A DNA stretch of 64,000 bases from Candidatus Poribacteria bacterium. GTDB lineage: Bacteria; Poribacteria; WGA-4E; GCA-2687025. The translations under genes and the position numbers were made by a program. Position 1 is the stretch's first letter, and each line of letters begins with the position of its first letter. Positions 8,356 to 16,945 of this stretch are shown here, in pieces. Location of the stretch: assembly GCA_028818695.1 (NCBI GenBank), contig JAPPNK010000029.1, positions 286,049-350,048 on the forward strand, read 5' to 3'. The notes under the pieces were generated by a model. The model did not search any database. It saw nothing but the letters and a program-made list of their open reading frames with translations, and had not been told where the DNA came from.

Positions 8356-8892
8356 ATGTCATGGAAGCCCCTCTTCAACGGAACGGACCTAACGGGATGG
8401 AGGCTGCGCCAGCGCAAGAACAGCCGCCCCAGCCGATGGGTTGTGCAAAACGGCCTGCTCGAAAACACAGGGAGCGGCGTTGATCTCATCACAGAAGAGA
8501 CCTTCGGCGACTGCGCCCTGAAACTCGAGTATATGATGCCTGCCAACAGCAACAGCGGCGTCTATCTGCGGGGGCGGTATGAAATACAGATGCTGGACAG
8601 CTACGGCAAAACATACAACAACCCCGCCATGAACGGCGCGCTCTACCGCGTCAAGGCGCCCGATGTGGAGGTCACAAGGCCTGCATGGAACTGGCAGACG
8701 CTCGACATTCTCATGTTTAAGCATGAGCTGACCGTTCGGCTCAACGGCGTTCTCATCCATGACCGCGTTCCGCTCACCGGACCGACAGGCTCCAACTGGC
8801 TCTGGAACGACAACGGGCTGACAGGACCGCATTTTCTGCAGGGCGACCATGGACCTGTGAAATTCCGAAACATGTGGGCGATGCGGCTCTAA
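8356..8892 (+). CDS. DUF1080 / 3-keto-disaccharide hydrolase-like protein
   Basis: This 178-residue beta-sandwich protein begins WKPLFNGTDLTGWR, the N-terminal signature of DUF1080 (GxDLxGW). It continues with ALKLEYMMPANSNSGVYLRG, YEIQMLDSYG and a C-terminal FRNMW. DUF1080 domains have a laminarinase-like fold, and several act on 3-keto-glycosides. The family is often found beside Gfo/Idh and sugar phosphate isomerase genes. ATG 8356 is chosen because AAAAGGA precedes it and the domain begins immediately. There is no signal peptide, which is unusual since many DUF1080 proteins are exported. It lies between two PhyH genes. Confidence 0.88.
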   Translation: MSWKPLFNGTDLTGWRLRQRKNSRPSRWVVQNGLLENTGSGVDLITEETFGDCALKLEYMMPANSNSGVYLRGRYEIQMLDSYGKTYNNPAMNGALYRVKAPDVEVTRPAWNWQTLDILMFKHELTVRLNGVLIHDRVPLTGPTGSNWLWNDNGLTGPHFLQGDHGPVKFRNMWAMRL

Positions 8893-8942
8893 GCCCATCG
8901 CCCTTTTAAAACTGGCGCGAACGAAAAGCAACGGAGAAAGCA

Positions 8943-9845
8943 ATGAGCGCTGAGCAAGAGCAGACCTTCACCTCCCACGGCGTCGCCTTCGACCGAAGCC
9001 CCAGCAAATTCGGCTGGCTGCGCGAATCGCAGGAGATCGCCCATGACAAAGACGCCCTTCAAGAGCGCATGAAAGAGGACGGCTACCTCTTCATGCGCGA
9101 CATCCTCGACAAGCAGGTTGTCCTGGACGCCCGGCGAGAGATCCTTGAAAAGCTGGATTCGGTCGAAGAGATCGACCGCAACCACCCTCTGATGGAAGCC
9201 GTCTTTTCAGGGCGTTCCAACCGCGCCAGCGCCTCTGCGCAAAACTTCGCGCAGCAGCTGCGCCTCGGAGAAAAGATCCGCGCGCTCGTCCACAGCGGAA
9301 AGGTGATTGAGTTCTACGAAACCTTCTTTGGGGACGAGGTGCGCCCGTTCGACTTCATCTGGCTGCGCGCTGTCCGCGTCGGAGGGGCGACAGGCTGCCA
9401 TTACGACTGGGTCTATATGGGCCGCGGCACTCGAAAACTTTACACGAGCTGGATACCGATCGGCGACGTGCCGTATTCCGACGGGGCGCTCTGCATACTT
9501 GAAAACTCGCACAAGGACGAGGAGCTGGTGAACACCTACGGCGCCAGCGATGTGGACGACCGCAGCAAGCCGAACCCGTGGGGCGGATGGTTCACCACGA
9601 ATCCGCTTCAAGTTCAGGAGCGCGTCGGCGGAAGGTGGCTCACGGCGGACGGGGGCGGCTTTCGCACAGGCGATATGCTTGTCTTCAGCATGTGGACGAT
9701 GCACTGCTCCATGGACAACCGCTCGCCCGTCAACCGCATACGGCTTTCGTCCGACACGCGCTATCAGCTTGCCTCCGAGCCTGCCGACCACCGATGGGTC
9801 GGCAACAACCCGATAGCGCACGGAGCCGCCGCCAAGCGCGGTTGA
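8943..9845 (+). CDS. Phytanoyl-CoA dioxygenase family protein
   Basis: This 300-residue Fe(II)/2-oxoglutarate dioxygenase has the metal site HYD (GCHYDWVYMG), the distal H in MWTMHCSMDN, and a following R (RIRLSSDTRYQ) for 2-oxoglutarate. It begins with an EDGYLFMRDILD-like segment typical of PhyH N-termini (LKEDGYLVLRG pattern). GGAGAAAG precedes the ATG. It lies 50 bases after the DUF1080 gene and is probably in the same operon. It is distinct from the PhyH-HEAT protein, lacks HEAT repeats and is full length. The substrate is unknown. Confidence 0.9.
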   Translation: MSAEQEQTFTSHGVAFDRSPSKFGWLRESQEIAHDKDALQERMKEDGYLFMRDILDKQVVLDARREILEKLDSVEEIDRNHPLMEAVFSGRSNRASASAQNFAQQLRLGEKIRALVHSGKVIEFYETFFGDEVRPFDFIWLRAVRVGGATGCHYDWVYMGRGTRKLYTSWIPIGDVPYSDGALCILENSHKDEELVNTYGASDVDDRSKPNPWGGWFTTNPLQVQERVGGRWLTADGGGFRTGDMLVFSMWTMHCSMDNRSPVNRIRLSSDTRYQLASEPADHRWVGNNPIAHGAAAKRG

Positions 9846-9890
9846 CACAATGAACGACATAAGCCGAAAGAAAATGAGAAGAGGAATCGC

Positions 9891-10775
9891 ATGAAGAATC
9901 GTATGAAAGCTGTTGTCTGGATTCTGCCGCTTTTACTGTCGATGGGAATGGTTGGCTGCGGCGATCAAGAAGATCCGCAGTCCTCCTTTGAAAACGCGCG
10001 GGATGAGGCGGTCCATCTGCGCGCCGCGCTTGAAGAGGCGATTGAGCTCGTTCAGTCGGAGCATAACAAGGCGCTGCTGGCGCTGAATTTGGGGGAACGA
10101 GGGGACGTTAAAGGGGCGGCGCAAGGGCTTCAAAGAGCCGTTTCCAATCTCAAACGGGCTTACATCGATTACAATGCCGCCTGGGATAAGCTGACCGACA
10201 TTGCGGAGCAGTACCCGGAGACGTGGGTTGAGAACGACGGCGATCAGCTAGCGCAAGCTGACCATAATATACGGGCGACAGCGGACCCGCTCCTTGAAAA
10301 AAGCTCGGCTTCCTTGACGGAATTAAACCAACTGTTCACTAGACCGAACGGAAATGTAGGCGGAGGGGGCGGAGGAGGTGTCTCAGTCGGCGGAACCAAC
10401 ATTGATCCTGATTCTCCCGCAGGGCAGCTGTTGGCGGAATTGGTCGGCGAATATGAGTTCGTCAAGGCGGAAGCGACCTTTCCTGACGGAGACGAGCTGA
10501 CGGTCAGACCTCCGGCGCTTAAAGGAAGCATGACCATCAAGGCGAACGGACGAATCTCACAGGAATTTATACTGGGCGACATTGAGATCGAAATTACAGG
10601 AACGATCATCGATATTCGCGTAGATGAAATGGTGATCGTCATTGAAAACGACCATGTCGATATCGACTCAATTCTAGATTTCACTTGGGACGGCGAGCTG
10701 TTTGTGACGACCTGGACGCAAGGATTCGCTAAAAATGTGGAAACATGGAGAAAGTTGAGAGGCTTGGGCGGTTAA
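9891..10775 (+). CDS. Lipoprotein of unknown function
   Basis: This 294-residue protein has a signal peptide ending in the lipobox MVGC near residue 20, so it is a probable lipoprotein. Residues 25-155 are helical and charged, with possible coiled coil. A glycine run (NVGGGGGGGVSVGG, about 158-172) links to a C-terminal beta-rich domain of about 110 residues that includes EIEITGTIIDIRVDEMVIVIEN. The C-terminal part may be a lipocalin-like or ligand-sensing barrel, which is inference. AGAGGAA precedes the ATG. The stop overlaps the stop of the convergent DUF547 gene within TTAA. I do not recognise the family. Confidence 0.8.
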   Translation: MKNRMKAVVWILPLLLSMGMVGCGDQEDPQSSFENARDEAVHLRAALEEAIELVQSEHNKALLALNLGERGDVKGAAQGLQRAVSNLKRAYIDYNAAWDKLTDIAEQYPETWVENDGDQLAQADHNIRATADPLLEKSSASLTELNQLFTRPNGNVGGGGGGGVSVGGTNIDPDSPAGQLLAELVGEYEFVKAEATFPDGDELTVRPPALKGSMTIKANGRISQEFILGDIEIEITGTIIDIRVDEMVIVIENDHVDIDSILDFTWDGELFVTTWTQGFAKNVETWRKLRGLGG

Positions 10776-11620
10776 CGGTTCAAGCTCCAATCGTAATCGT
10801 TATACCGTATGTCGATCGTGCGGCGGTGTTTCTCAAGATAGTCGCGCGAGGGGCTGTCATCCAGATGTCTCAACACGAACGGAAGGACGCCTTCCTCAAA
10901 ATCTGCCGCATACCAGTCGAAGAGCCGCGTCAAATAAATTGCATGGTTCGCTGTGTCTACGCTCGCCTCCGTCTCCTGATTTAAAAAAAAGCGAGTCGCT
11001 AAATCTAGTTGCGACTCGATCTCCTCCGCGCGGTAAACATTGATCGGAGGGCAGCTCTTTGAGGCGCAGTTTAACGCAAAATGCAGGCGCGGCTCTATCG
11101 GCAAGACCGCATACGCCGTCCGCGGGTCCGACTTCTCCAAATCTCCCCGCAGAATGCCATGCTCAATCTGATTCGGCGTGAAGGTCAACCCGCCGACGAG
11201 GTACGCATACCGATCAAAAAAGCTTGCCTGCTCCCGCACGCTTTCCTCAACGCCCGATTCAAGCGTCGCATGCAGTATCACCGCGTTGTATAGGTTGATC
11301 CAGAACGCCAATTTCTCTCCGCGCGTCGTCAGCATCGAGAGGTCAAAATCGTTCAGCGCCTGCGCGAGCTGGCGGTACTCGGCAAACTCTTCCGAGGCTG
11401 CCAGACCCTCGTAATCGACCCGGTTGCCGTCCACATACAGCGCAACAAGCAATGCCGCCGATGAACGCAGCTCCGCCGGCAACGTCAGCATAGCCTCCTT
11501 GGACACCCCTTCCCCGTCCGACATCTCGTTCAAGACGATCGGACCCTTCGCCCCAGAACATCCCCAGACGAACGACAGCAGCAAACCGACAGACAGACCC
11601 GCCAGCGTCTTAATTCTCAT
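10772..11620 (-). CDS. DUF547 domain lipoprotein
   Basis: ATG 11618-11620 is chosen rather than the upstream ATG at 11674. It follows GGAGGAGA and opens a lipoprotein signal peptide (MRIKTLAGLSVGLLLSF, then VWGC at the lipobox). The 282-residue product contains FWINLYNAVILHATLE, DPRTAYAVLPIEPRLHFALNC and KSCPPI, the conserved DUF547 blocks. DUF547 proteins resemble cysteine-peptidase-fold proteins of unknown activity; the conserved N-C-A-S-K-S-C-P segment contains the candidate Cys. It is convergent with the upstream lipoprotein gene, sharing TTAA at the stop codons. Confidence 0.9.
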   Translation of the reverse strand: MRIKTLAGLSVGLLLSFVWGCSGAKGPIVLNEMSDGEGVSKEAMLTLPAELRSSAALLVALYVDGNRVDYEGLAASEEFAEYRQLAQALNDFDLSMLTTRGEKLAFWINLYNAVILHATLESGVEESVREQASFFDRYAYLVGGLTFTPNQIEHGILRGDLEKSDPRTAYAVLPIEPRLHFALNCASKSCPPINVYRAEEIESQLDLATRFFLNQETEASVDTANHAIYLTRLFDWYAADFEEGVLPFVLRHLDDSPSRDYLEKHRRTIDIRYNDYDWSLNR

Positions 11621-11721
11621 GCGCCTCTCCTCCGCGTCTGGATATAAGATACTCGGCCGAAGCGTTTGAAGCAAGGCGCAGACCCGAAATAGATGTGGAA
11701 ACTTGAGAGCGGACCAGCCGT

Positions 11722-11750
11722 TTGCATCGCGCGTCTTGATGCGTTATAAT
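11722..11750 (+). promoter_or_regulatory. Promoter for the 11798 outer-membrane gene
   Basis: TTGCAT (11722-11727) and a perfect TATAAT (11745-11750) are 17 bases apart. The transcript would start near 11757 and leave a leader of about 40 bases. Confidence 0.5.
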
Positions 11751-11797
11751 CCATAGAAAGCAGCGTATTCTGAAGACGAAGCGAAGGGCGATGCGTC

Positions 11798-12451
11798 ATG
11801 AGCAAGCGGTTGTTTCTATGCGCGGCCATTCTCACTGCGGCGGCAGGCGGAGCCAGCGCCGACGAAGCGTTTAAGTGGGGAGCCGGACTGCAAGGTACCG
11901 CACCCTATATCGGGGGCCTCAGCGCGGCCTACCGCGGATTTGACCCGATCCATCTGCGGCTTGTAGGATTTTATTGGCAAGACGGGCAAGAAAGCGACTA
12001 CCTGATCGGACTGCAAACGCCCATCGTCGTTGGACGCGCCGAGGGATACAAAATCTATCTGAACCCAGGCATCGGGTTGAGAGGCGACCTATACGACAAC
12101 ATATACGAATACTCACATTATGCGAAACCTGTCGACGACAAGCCGCCTGAAATTGAAAAACACATCGTCCACGATGATAGATACGAAGAATATGAAACGA
12201 TCGGGCATCTTCTCCTCGGCATAGAATTTTATGTGGACAAATGGTTCGGGATTGAGCCGCAAGAACGATTCGGGCTGAATATCGAATTCGGACAAAGCCT
12301 ATCAAGAGAACGGTCCACCCGAACTGAACGCAAAATAACATACGAAACCGAAGAGAAGCAAAGACTCATCTCCGACGCGACCGAAGAGTTCGAAGACTCC
12401 AGAACGAATGCGTCCATCGTCGCCGGCATCGGTTTTACCGTCTATTTTTAG
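11798..12451 (+). CDS. Outer-membrane beta-barrel protein, OmpV/MipA-like
   Basis: This 217-residue protein has a signal peptide (MSKRLFLCAAILTAAAGGASA, cut before DEAF). Alternating hydrophobic strands such as HLRLVGFYWQ, YKIYLNPGIGLRG and HLLLGIEFYVD follow, and the protein ends in FTVYF. A terminal aromatic residue is typical of Bam-assembled outer-membrane barrels. The early Y-I-G-G-x-x-A-x-Y-R-G-F segment and length resemble MipA/OmpV proteins, though that family match is only moderate. There is an unusual charged loop, SRERSTRTERK and EKQRLISDATEEFED. Its presence supports a diderm envelope. The next gene (ogt) starts 15 bases after the stop. Confidence 0.75.
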   Translation: MSKRLFLCAAILTAAAGGASADEAFKWGAGLQGTAPYIGGLSAAYRGFDPIHLRLVGFYWQDGQESDYLIGLQTPIVVGRAEGYKIYLNPGIGLRGDLYDNIYEYSHYAKPVDDKPPEIEKHIVHDDRYEEYETIGHLLLGIEFYVDKWFGIEPQERFGLNIEFGQSLSRERSTRTERKITYETEEKQRLISDATEEFEDSRTNASIVAGIGFTVYF

Positions 12452-12465
12452 CGCGAGGCAGACCC

Positions 12466-12999
12466 GTGGAACCGCTCATCGTTCAGCAGATTGAAACGCC
12501 GCTTGGAGCCTTTCGCGCCGCCACCTCCGCGGACGCTGTCGCCGCCGCCGCGTTCGAAACCTGCGACAGGTTCGATGAACGCTGTCAAACTTGGCGGGAC
12601 GCCAACCCCGACGCGCCCCCCGCATGCCCCAAATTCGCTCGCCATGCCGCCGAGAAGCTGGAAGCTTATTTTGAAGGAGACGTGAACGCGCTAAGCGGCT
12701 TGCCCATCGACCCCGTACTCCCGCAGCCGACGCTGAACGCTCTGCGCGCCGTTCAACAGATACCTCCTGGAGAAACGCGCGCCTACTCCGACATCGCCCG
12801 ACAGCTGAATTACGGGCGTCTCGGCGCGCGGTTTGTCGGCAGCGCGAACGCCCGAAACCCGATCGCTCTTTTCATCCCGTGCCACCGCGTCATCGCCAAA
12901 GACGGAACGCTCGGAGGATACGGCGGACAAATCCACCGCAAAGCGTGGCTGTTAGAATGGGAACGAACAAACGCCAACAACCCGAACGAAAGCGGATGA
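12466..12999 (+). CDS. ogt: Methylated-DNA--protein-cysteine methyltransferase
   Basis: This 177-residue suicide enzyme removes alkyl groups from O6 of guanine onto its own cysteine. The active site IPCHRVI lies near residue 142, preceded by the helix-turn-helix region TRAYSDIARQLNY and followed by GGYGGQIHRKAWLLEWE. The start is GTG at 12466; no good Shine-Dalgarno is seen, and it may be translationally coupled to the upstream gene (15 bases away). Length and motif order match Ogt/MGMT proteins with a short N-terminal domain. Confidence 0.95.
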   Translation: MEPLIVQQIETPLGAFRAATSADAVAAAAFETCDRFDERCQTWRDANPDAPPACPKFARHAAEKLEAYFEGDVNALSGLPIDPVLPQPTLNALRAVQQIPPGETRAYSDIARQLNYGRLGARFVGSANARNPIALFIPCHRVIAKDGTLGGYGGQIHRKAWLLEWERTNANNPNESG

Positions 13000-13006
13000 G
13001 AAGCGT

Positions 13007-14023
13007 ATGAAAGGACTGCTGGTCGGACTCGGCGGACGCGCCCGAAGCTGGCTCAACGTCTGCAACAACAACCCGAACGTCGAACTGGTCGGCTATGTCG
13101 AGCTGAGCCGCGACAGGAGAGAAGCCGTAACGCGCGATTGGAACCTGCCGCCCGGCCGAGTCTTCCCCTCGATAGACGCGGCTGTCCAAAACGCGGACGC
13201 CGACTTCGTCTGCGACGTCACGCCGCCCGCCGCGCATGAACCGGTCGCCATGGAAGCGTTTCAACACGGACTCCATGTGATTGGCGAAAAACCGATGAGC
13301 GACACGTTTGAAGCGGCGCTGCGCATGACCGCCGCCGCCAAAGAGAGCGGTTTGACCCACATGATCGCCCAGAACTACCGCTTCGGCGCCGTCCCCCGCA
13401 CAACGCGCCGACTTCTGGATGAAGGCGTCATCGGCGCGCCGAAGCATGCTGTCGTCGGTTTTTACAAGGCATGGGCGTCCCGCCCCGGCTCCCATTACAC
13501 CACAATGCCCTATCCGCTCATCACCGACATGGGCATCCATCACTTCGACATGATGCGGTATGCGCTGAATCGAGAGCCAATCTCCGTGTACGCCCAGACG
13601 TGGAACCCTGAATGGGGATGGCACGCCGGCGACGCCGGGCATACCGCCATCTTTCAGTTTGAAGGCGGATTGACGGCGACGCACCACGCCCTCGGCAGCA
13701 GCGTCGGCAAATCGTCCCCGTGGAACGGCGAATGGCGCATCGAAGGTCCGAACGGCTCGCTCACATGGGAAGAAGACGCGATCTACCGCACCGCCTCACG
13801 CCCAGCGAAGGAACCGGGCAGGCGCGCCATACCTTTAGACAAGCCGCCGCTTCAGGGACAGGACGCCCTTCTGGCTGAATTCGTCTCGGCGGTCTCGGAA
13901 GGGCGGGAACCTGAATGCTCCAGCCAAGACAACATCAAGTCCATGGCGATGGTTTTCGCGGGCATCAAAAGTTCGCAAGAGGGCAGAGCGGTGGAAATCG
14001 CCGAGCTGATGTCGAGCGGATAA
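13007..14023 (+). CDS. Gfo/Idh/MocA family oxidoreductase
   Basis: This 338-residue NAD(P)-dependent dehydrogenase has an N-terminal Rossmann fold with LLVGLGGRARSWL, then DVTPPAAHEPVAMEA and GEKPMSDTFE. The EKP lysine is the family catalytic motif. HHFDMMRYAL is in the C-terminal domain (the H of the D/HxxxH pattern). Such enzymes oxidise or epimerise sugars, inositols and similar compounds. It begins seven bases after ogt. The CBS gene follows 16 bases later, so all may be one transcript. The substrate is unknown. There is no signal peptide. Confidence 0.93.
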   Translation: MKGLLVGLGGRARSWLNVCNNNPNVELVGYVELSRDRREAVTRDWNLPPGRVFPSIDAAVQNADADFVCDVTPPAAHEPVAMEAFQHGLHVIGEKPMSDTFEAALRMTAAAKESGLTHMIAQNYRFGAVPRTTRRLLDEGVIGAPKHAVVGFYKAWASRPGSHYTTMPYPLITDMGIHHFDMMRYALNREPISVYAQTWNPEWGWHAGDAGHTAIFQFEGGLTATHHALGSSVGKSSPWNGEWRIEGPNGSLTWEEDAIYRTASRPAKEPGRRAIPLDKPPLQGQDALLAEFVSAVSEGREPECSSQDNIKSMAMVFAGIKSSQEGRAVEIAELMSSG

Positions 14024-14039
14024 ACGGGAGAGGGAAAAC

Positions 14040-14471
14040 ATGGACGCTGAACAGTTGCAGCAGCCCATCACAGAGCTGAACATATACCGACCGATCGTCG
14101 TCGCGTCGGACTCCCCCGCGCGCGACGCCATCGAAAAGATGAAAAAGGGGAGGGGGGGAAGCGTCCTCATTGTGGATGAAGACGGCGCCCTTCTCGGCAT
14201 CTTCACCGAGCGGGACGCTCTCAACAAGCTGTTTCAACAAGGCAACAAGAGCCTAGACCAGCCCATTTCCAATGTGATGACGGCGCGGCCGACAACGCTG
14301 CATATGGACGACAGCATCGTCTATGCGCTGCACCATATGCATGTCGGCGGGTATCGGCACATCCCGCTCATTGACGACGATCGCAAGCCGGCGTTCGTTG
14401 TGTCGGTGCGATCTATGGTCGACTATCTGGCGCAACGGCTTGAAGCGCATGAACTGGGAGAATCAAAGTAA
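14040..14471 (+). CDS. CBS-domain pair protein
   Basis: This 143-residue protein consists of two CBS motifs and little else. The first (about 20-80) includes SVLIVDEDGALLGIFTERDALNK; the second (about 84-140) includes YRHIPLIDDDRKPAFVVSVRSMVDYL. CBS pairs bind adenosyl nucleotides (AMP, ATP, SAM) and act as energy sensors. GGGAGAGGG precedes the ATG. A paralogue follows directly (14508) and the 2-oxoacid:ferredoxin oxidoreductase after that, so a role in sensing energy or redox state at that pathway is plausible, but this is inference. Confidence 0.92.
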   Translation: MDAEQLQQPITELNIYRPIVVASDSPARDAIEKMKKGRGGSVLIVDEDGALLGIFTERDALNKLFQQGNKSLDQPISNVMTARPTTLHMDDSIVYALHHMHVGGYRHIPLIDDDRKPAFVVSVRSMVDYLAQRLEAHELGESK

Positions 14472-14507
14472 TCAAAACCGTCCAATGAACGTTATAGGAG
14501 ATGTCTG

Positions 14508-15050
14508 ATGTATGATTCCGTACAGGAAGACCTGAATCGTTTTGAAGAAGAAATTGACCATACATATCCTGAATTGCCCGATGTCGCCTTGGAGACGCCG
14601 GTGAGCGAACTTCAGATGCGCAATATCCGTCTCACGATCAGACCGGAAACGACAATCGGACAGGTTGTCGACACCATGGTTGAGAACAACGTCGGCTGTC
14701 TCCCTGTCGTGGACGAGGAGGGACGGCTCATCGGCATCGTCACCGAACGCGATATTTTGCTGAAAGCGGCGCCCGATTTTGACGCATTTGCCCAAAAGCC
14801 GACCAGCGAAATTATGGTGAATAATCCTACAACGGCGCATTCAGACGATACAATAGGTACCGCCATCCGCCGTATGCATGACGGACATTACCGCCACCTT
14901 CCGATTGTGGACGACGAACGGCGGGCTTTGGCGGTCATTTCCGTCCGAAACATCATGGAGTTTGTGGTGGAACATTTTCCGGTTGAAGTGCTGAATTTGC
15001 CGCCTCAACCGATCGATAGGAGGCCGATGCGCGCCCCGGAGGGCGCCTAA
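14508..15050 (+). CDS. CBS-domain pair protein (paralogue of 14040)
   Basis: This 180-residue protein has an N-terminal extension (about 35 residues, acidic) and then two CBS motifs: NVGCLPVVDEEGRLIGIVTERDILLK and YRHLPIVDDERRALAVISVRNIMEF. The second repeat closely follows that of the preceding gene, so they arose by duplication. GGAG precedes the ATG at good spacing. The gene ends 24 bases before korA. The two CBS proteins may heterodimerise, which is inference. Confidence 0.92.
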   Translation: MYDSVQEDLNRFEEEIDHTYPELPDVALETPVSELQMRNIRLTIRPETTIGQVVDTMVENNVGCLPVVDEEGRLIGIVTERDILLKAAPDFDAFAQKPTSEIMVNNPTTAHSDDTIGTAIRRMHDGHYRHLPIVDDERRALAVISVRNIMEFVVEHFPVEVLNLPPQPIDRRPMRAPEGA

Positions 15051-15073
15051 CTCAAACAGTGGAAAGCCTTGAT

Positions 15074-16945
15074 ATGGCGAAATCAACTGTAGAACTTCAA
15101 GAAGCTGTCATCCGATTTGCGGACGACTCCGGCACCGGGATGCAGGTGTCCGGCGACCAGTTCGCCAACACCTCCGCCCTGTTTGGCAACGACCTCAGCA
15201 CGCTGCCCGACTTCCCCGCCGAAATACGCGCCCCCGCCGGCACTTTAGCCGGCGTCAGCAGCTTCCAGGTGCGATTCAGCAGCACAGACATCCACACGCC
15301 TGGCGACCATGTCGATCTGCTGATCGCCATGAACCCCGCCGCGCTCAAAAATAATCTGAAGCTCGTCAAGCCGAACGGCATCATTCTCACCAACGAGCCT
15401 TCCTTCAACAACGCCAAAAATCTCCGACTCGCCGGCTACGATCAAAATCCGCTCCAAACCAGCGAGCTGGACAAATACCAGGTCGTCAAGGTCGATATGA
15501 TCGACCTCACCAACAGGGCGCTGGAAGAGTTCACCGAGCTTTCCAAAAAAGATAAGGACCGCGCCAAAAATATGTTCGCCCTCGGCATGGTCTTTTGGCT
15601 CTTCAACAGGCCGCTGGAACACACCGTCAAATGGATACAGACCTACTTTGACCGACCGAACCGCCGGCAGTACATTGAGCCGAACATCGCCGCTCTCAAG
15701 GCGGGGTATGTCTATGCCGAAGCGACCGAGCTGTTTGCGACCTCCTATGAGGTGAAACCCGCCACACTGCAGCCGGGCAAATACCGCAACATCAACGGCA
15801 ACACGGGGCTTGTTTTCGGCCTGCTTGCCGCCTCTCAAAAATCGGGTCTGCCGCTTTTTTATTCAGGCTATCCGATCACGCCGGCGAGCGCGATTCTCCA
15901 TGAGCTTGCGAGCTACAAGCGGTTCGGCGCGCGCGCGTTTCAAGCGGAGGATGAGATCGCCGCGATGTGCGCCGCTATCGGAGCGGCTTACGGCGGCTCG
16001 CTCGCCGTCACCGCCTCCTCAGGACCTGGCATCGCGCTCAAACAGGAGGCGCTGGGTCTCGCCATTTCCGTTGAGCTGCCGGTGATTGTCTGTAACATAC
16101 AGCGGGGCGGACCCAGTACCGGCCTCCCGACCAAAACGGAGCAGTCCGACCTGTTCCAAGCCGTCGGCGGACGGCACGGCGAAAGTCCGCTTCCCGTCCT
16201 GGCGACATCCCGGCCGTCGGACTGCTTCGACACAATCTATGAAGCGGCGCGCGTCGCAATCAAGTATATGACGCCCGTCCTGCTCCTGTCAGACGGATAC
16301 CTCGGCACCGGAACCGAGCCATGGACGGTGCCGGATCTGAACAGCTTGCCTGACATTCAGCCGCAGTTTGCGACGGATCCGGAAGGCTTTGAACCTTATA
16401 TGCGCGATCCTGTCACGCTTGCGCGGCCCTGGGCCGTCCCTGGGACGCCAGGTCTGGAGCACCGCATCGGAGGGCTTGAGAAAGAGGATATAACCGGCAT
16501 TGTGAGCTACGACTCCGAGAACCACCAGAAGATGACGCTGTACCGCGCTGAAAAGGTACAGCGCGTCGCGCAGGATATTCCGCCCACAGAAACGGTCGGA
16601 GACAGCAGCGGCGAACTGCTCATCCTGGGATGGGGAAGCTCCTACGGCTCCATACGCGCCGCGACCGAGCAGCTGCGCGCTGAAGGGCGCTCCGTATCGA
16701 GCGTCCATCTGCGCTGGCTCAACCCGCTTCCAAACGACCTTGGAGACGTTCTCAAGCGGTTCAAGCGCGTTCTAATCCCTGAAATGAATCTGGGACAGCT
16801 GCGCCAATACATCCGCGCCGAGTACCTGATCGACGCGGAAGGACTCAACAAGGTACAAGGGCTGCCCATATTCGCATCCGAGATCGTCTCGAAAGCTGAA
16901 TCGATGCTCAATGAAAAGAAGAGAGGAGCGTCCACAATCAAATGA
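15074..16945 (+). CDS. korA: 2-oxoacid:ferredoxin oxidoreductase, alpha (gamma-alpha fused) subunit
   Basis: The gene encodes 623 residues. An earlier GTG at 15059 is possible, but ATG 15074 has GGAAAG at good spacing. The N-terminal part (about 1-200) is the gamma domain (EAVIRFADDSGTGMQVSGD, NALKLVKPNGIILTNEP), and the alpha domain follows, with GYPITPASAILHELA, FQAEDEIAAMCAAIGAAYGG, TASSGPGIALKQEALG and QRGGPSTGLPTK. These are hallmarks of KorA-type subunits. With KorB it forms a CoA- and TPP-dependent enzyme converting a 2-oxoacid (2-oxoglutarate or pyruvate) and reducing ferredoxin. The substrate is not set by sequence alone; 2-oxoglutarate is the commonest for this gamma-alpha arrangement. 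Confidence 0.93.
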   Translation: MAKSTVELQEAVIRFADDSGTGMQVSGDQFANTSALFGNDLSTLPDFPAEIRAPAGTLAGVSSFQVRFSSTDIHTPGDHVDLLIAMNPAALKNNLKLVKPNGIILTNEPSFNNAKNLRLAGYDQNPLQTSELDKYQVVKVDMIDLTNRALEEFTELSKKDKDRAKNMFALGMVFWLFNRPLEHTVKWIQTYFDRPNRRQYIEPNIAALKAGYVYAEATELFATSYEVKPATLQPGKYRNINGNTGLVFGLLAASQKSGLPLFYSGYPITPASAILHELASYKRFGARAFQAEDEIAAMCAAIGAAYGGSLAVTASSGPGIALKQEALGLAISVELPVIVCNIQRGGPSTGLPTKTEQSDLFQAVGGRHGESPLPVLATSRPSDCFDTIYEAARVAIKYMTPVLLLSDGYLGTGTEPWTVPDLNSLPDIQPQFATDPEGFEPYMRDPVTLARPWAVPGTPGLEHRIGGLEKEDITGIVSYDSENHQKMTLYRAEKVQRVAQDIPPTETVGDSSGELLILGWGSSYGSIRAATEQLRAEGRSVSSVHLRWLNPLPNDLGDVLKRFKRVLIPEMNLGQLRQYIRAEYLIDAEGLNKVQGLPIFASEIVSKAESMLNEKKRGASTIK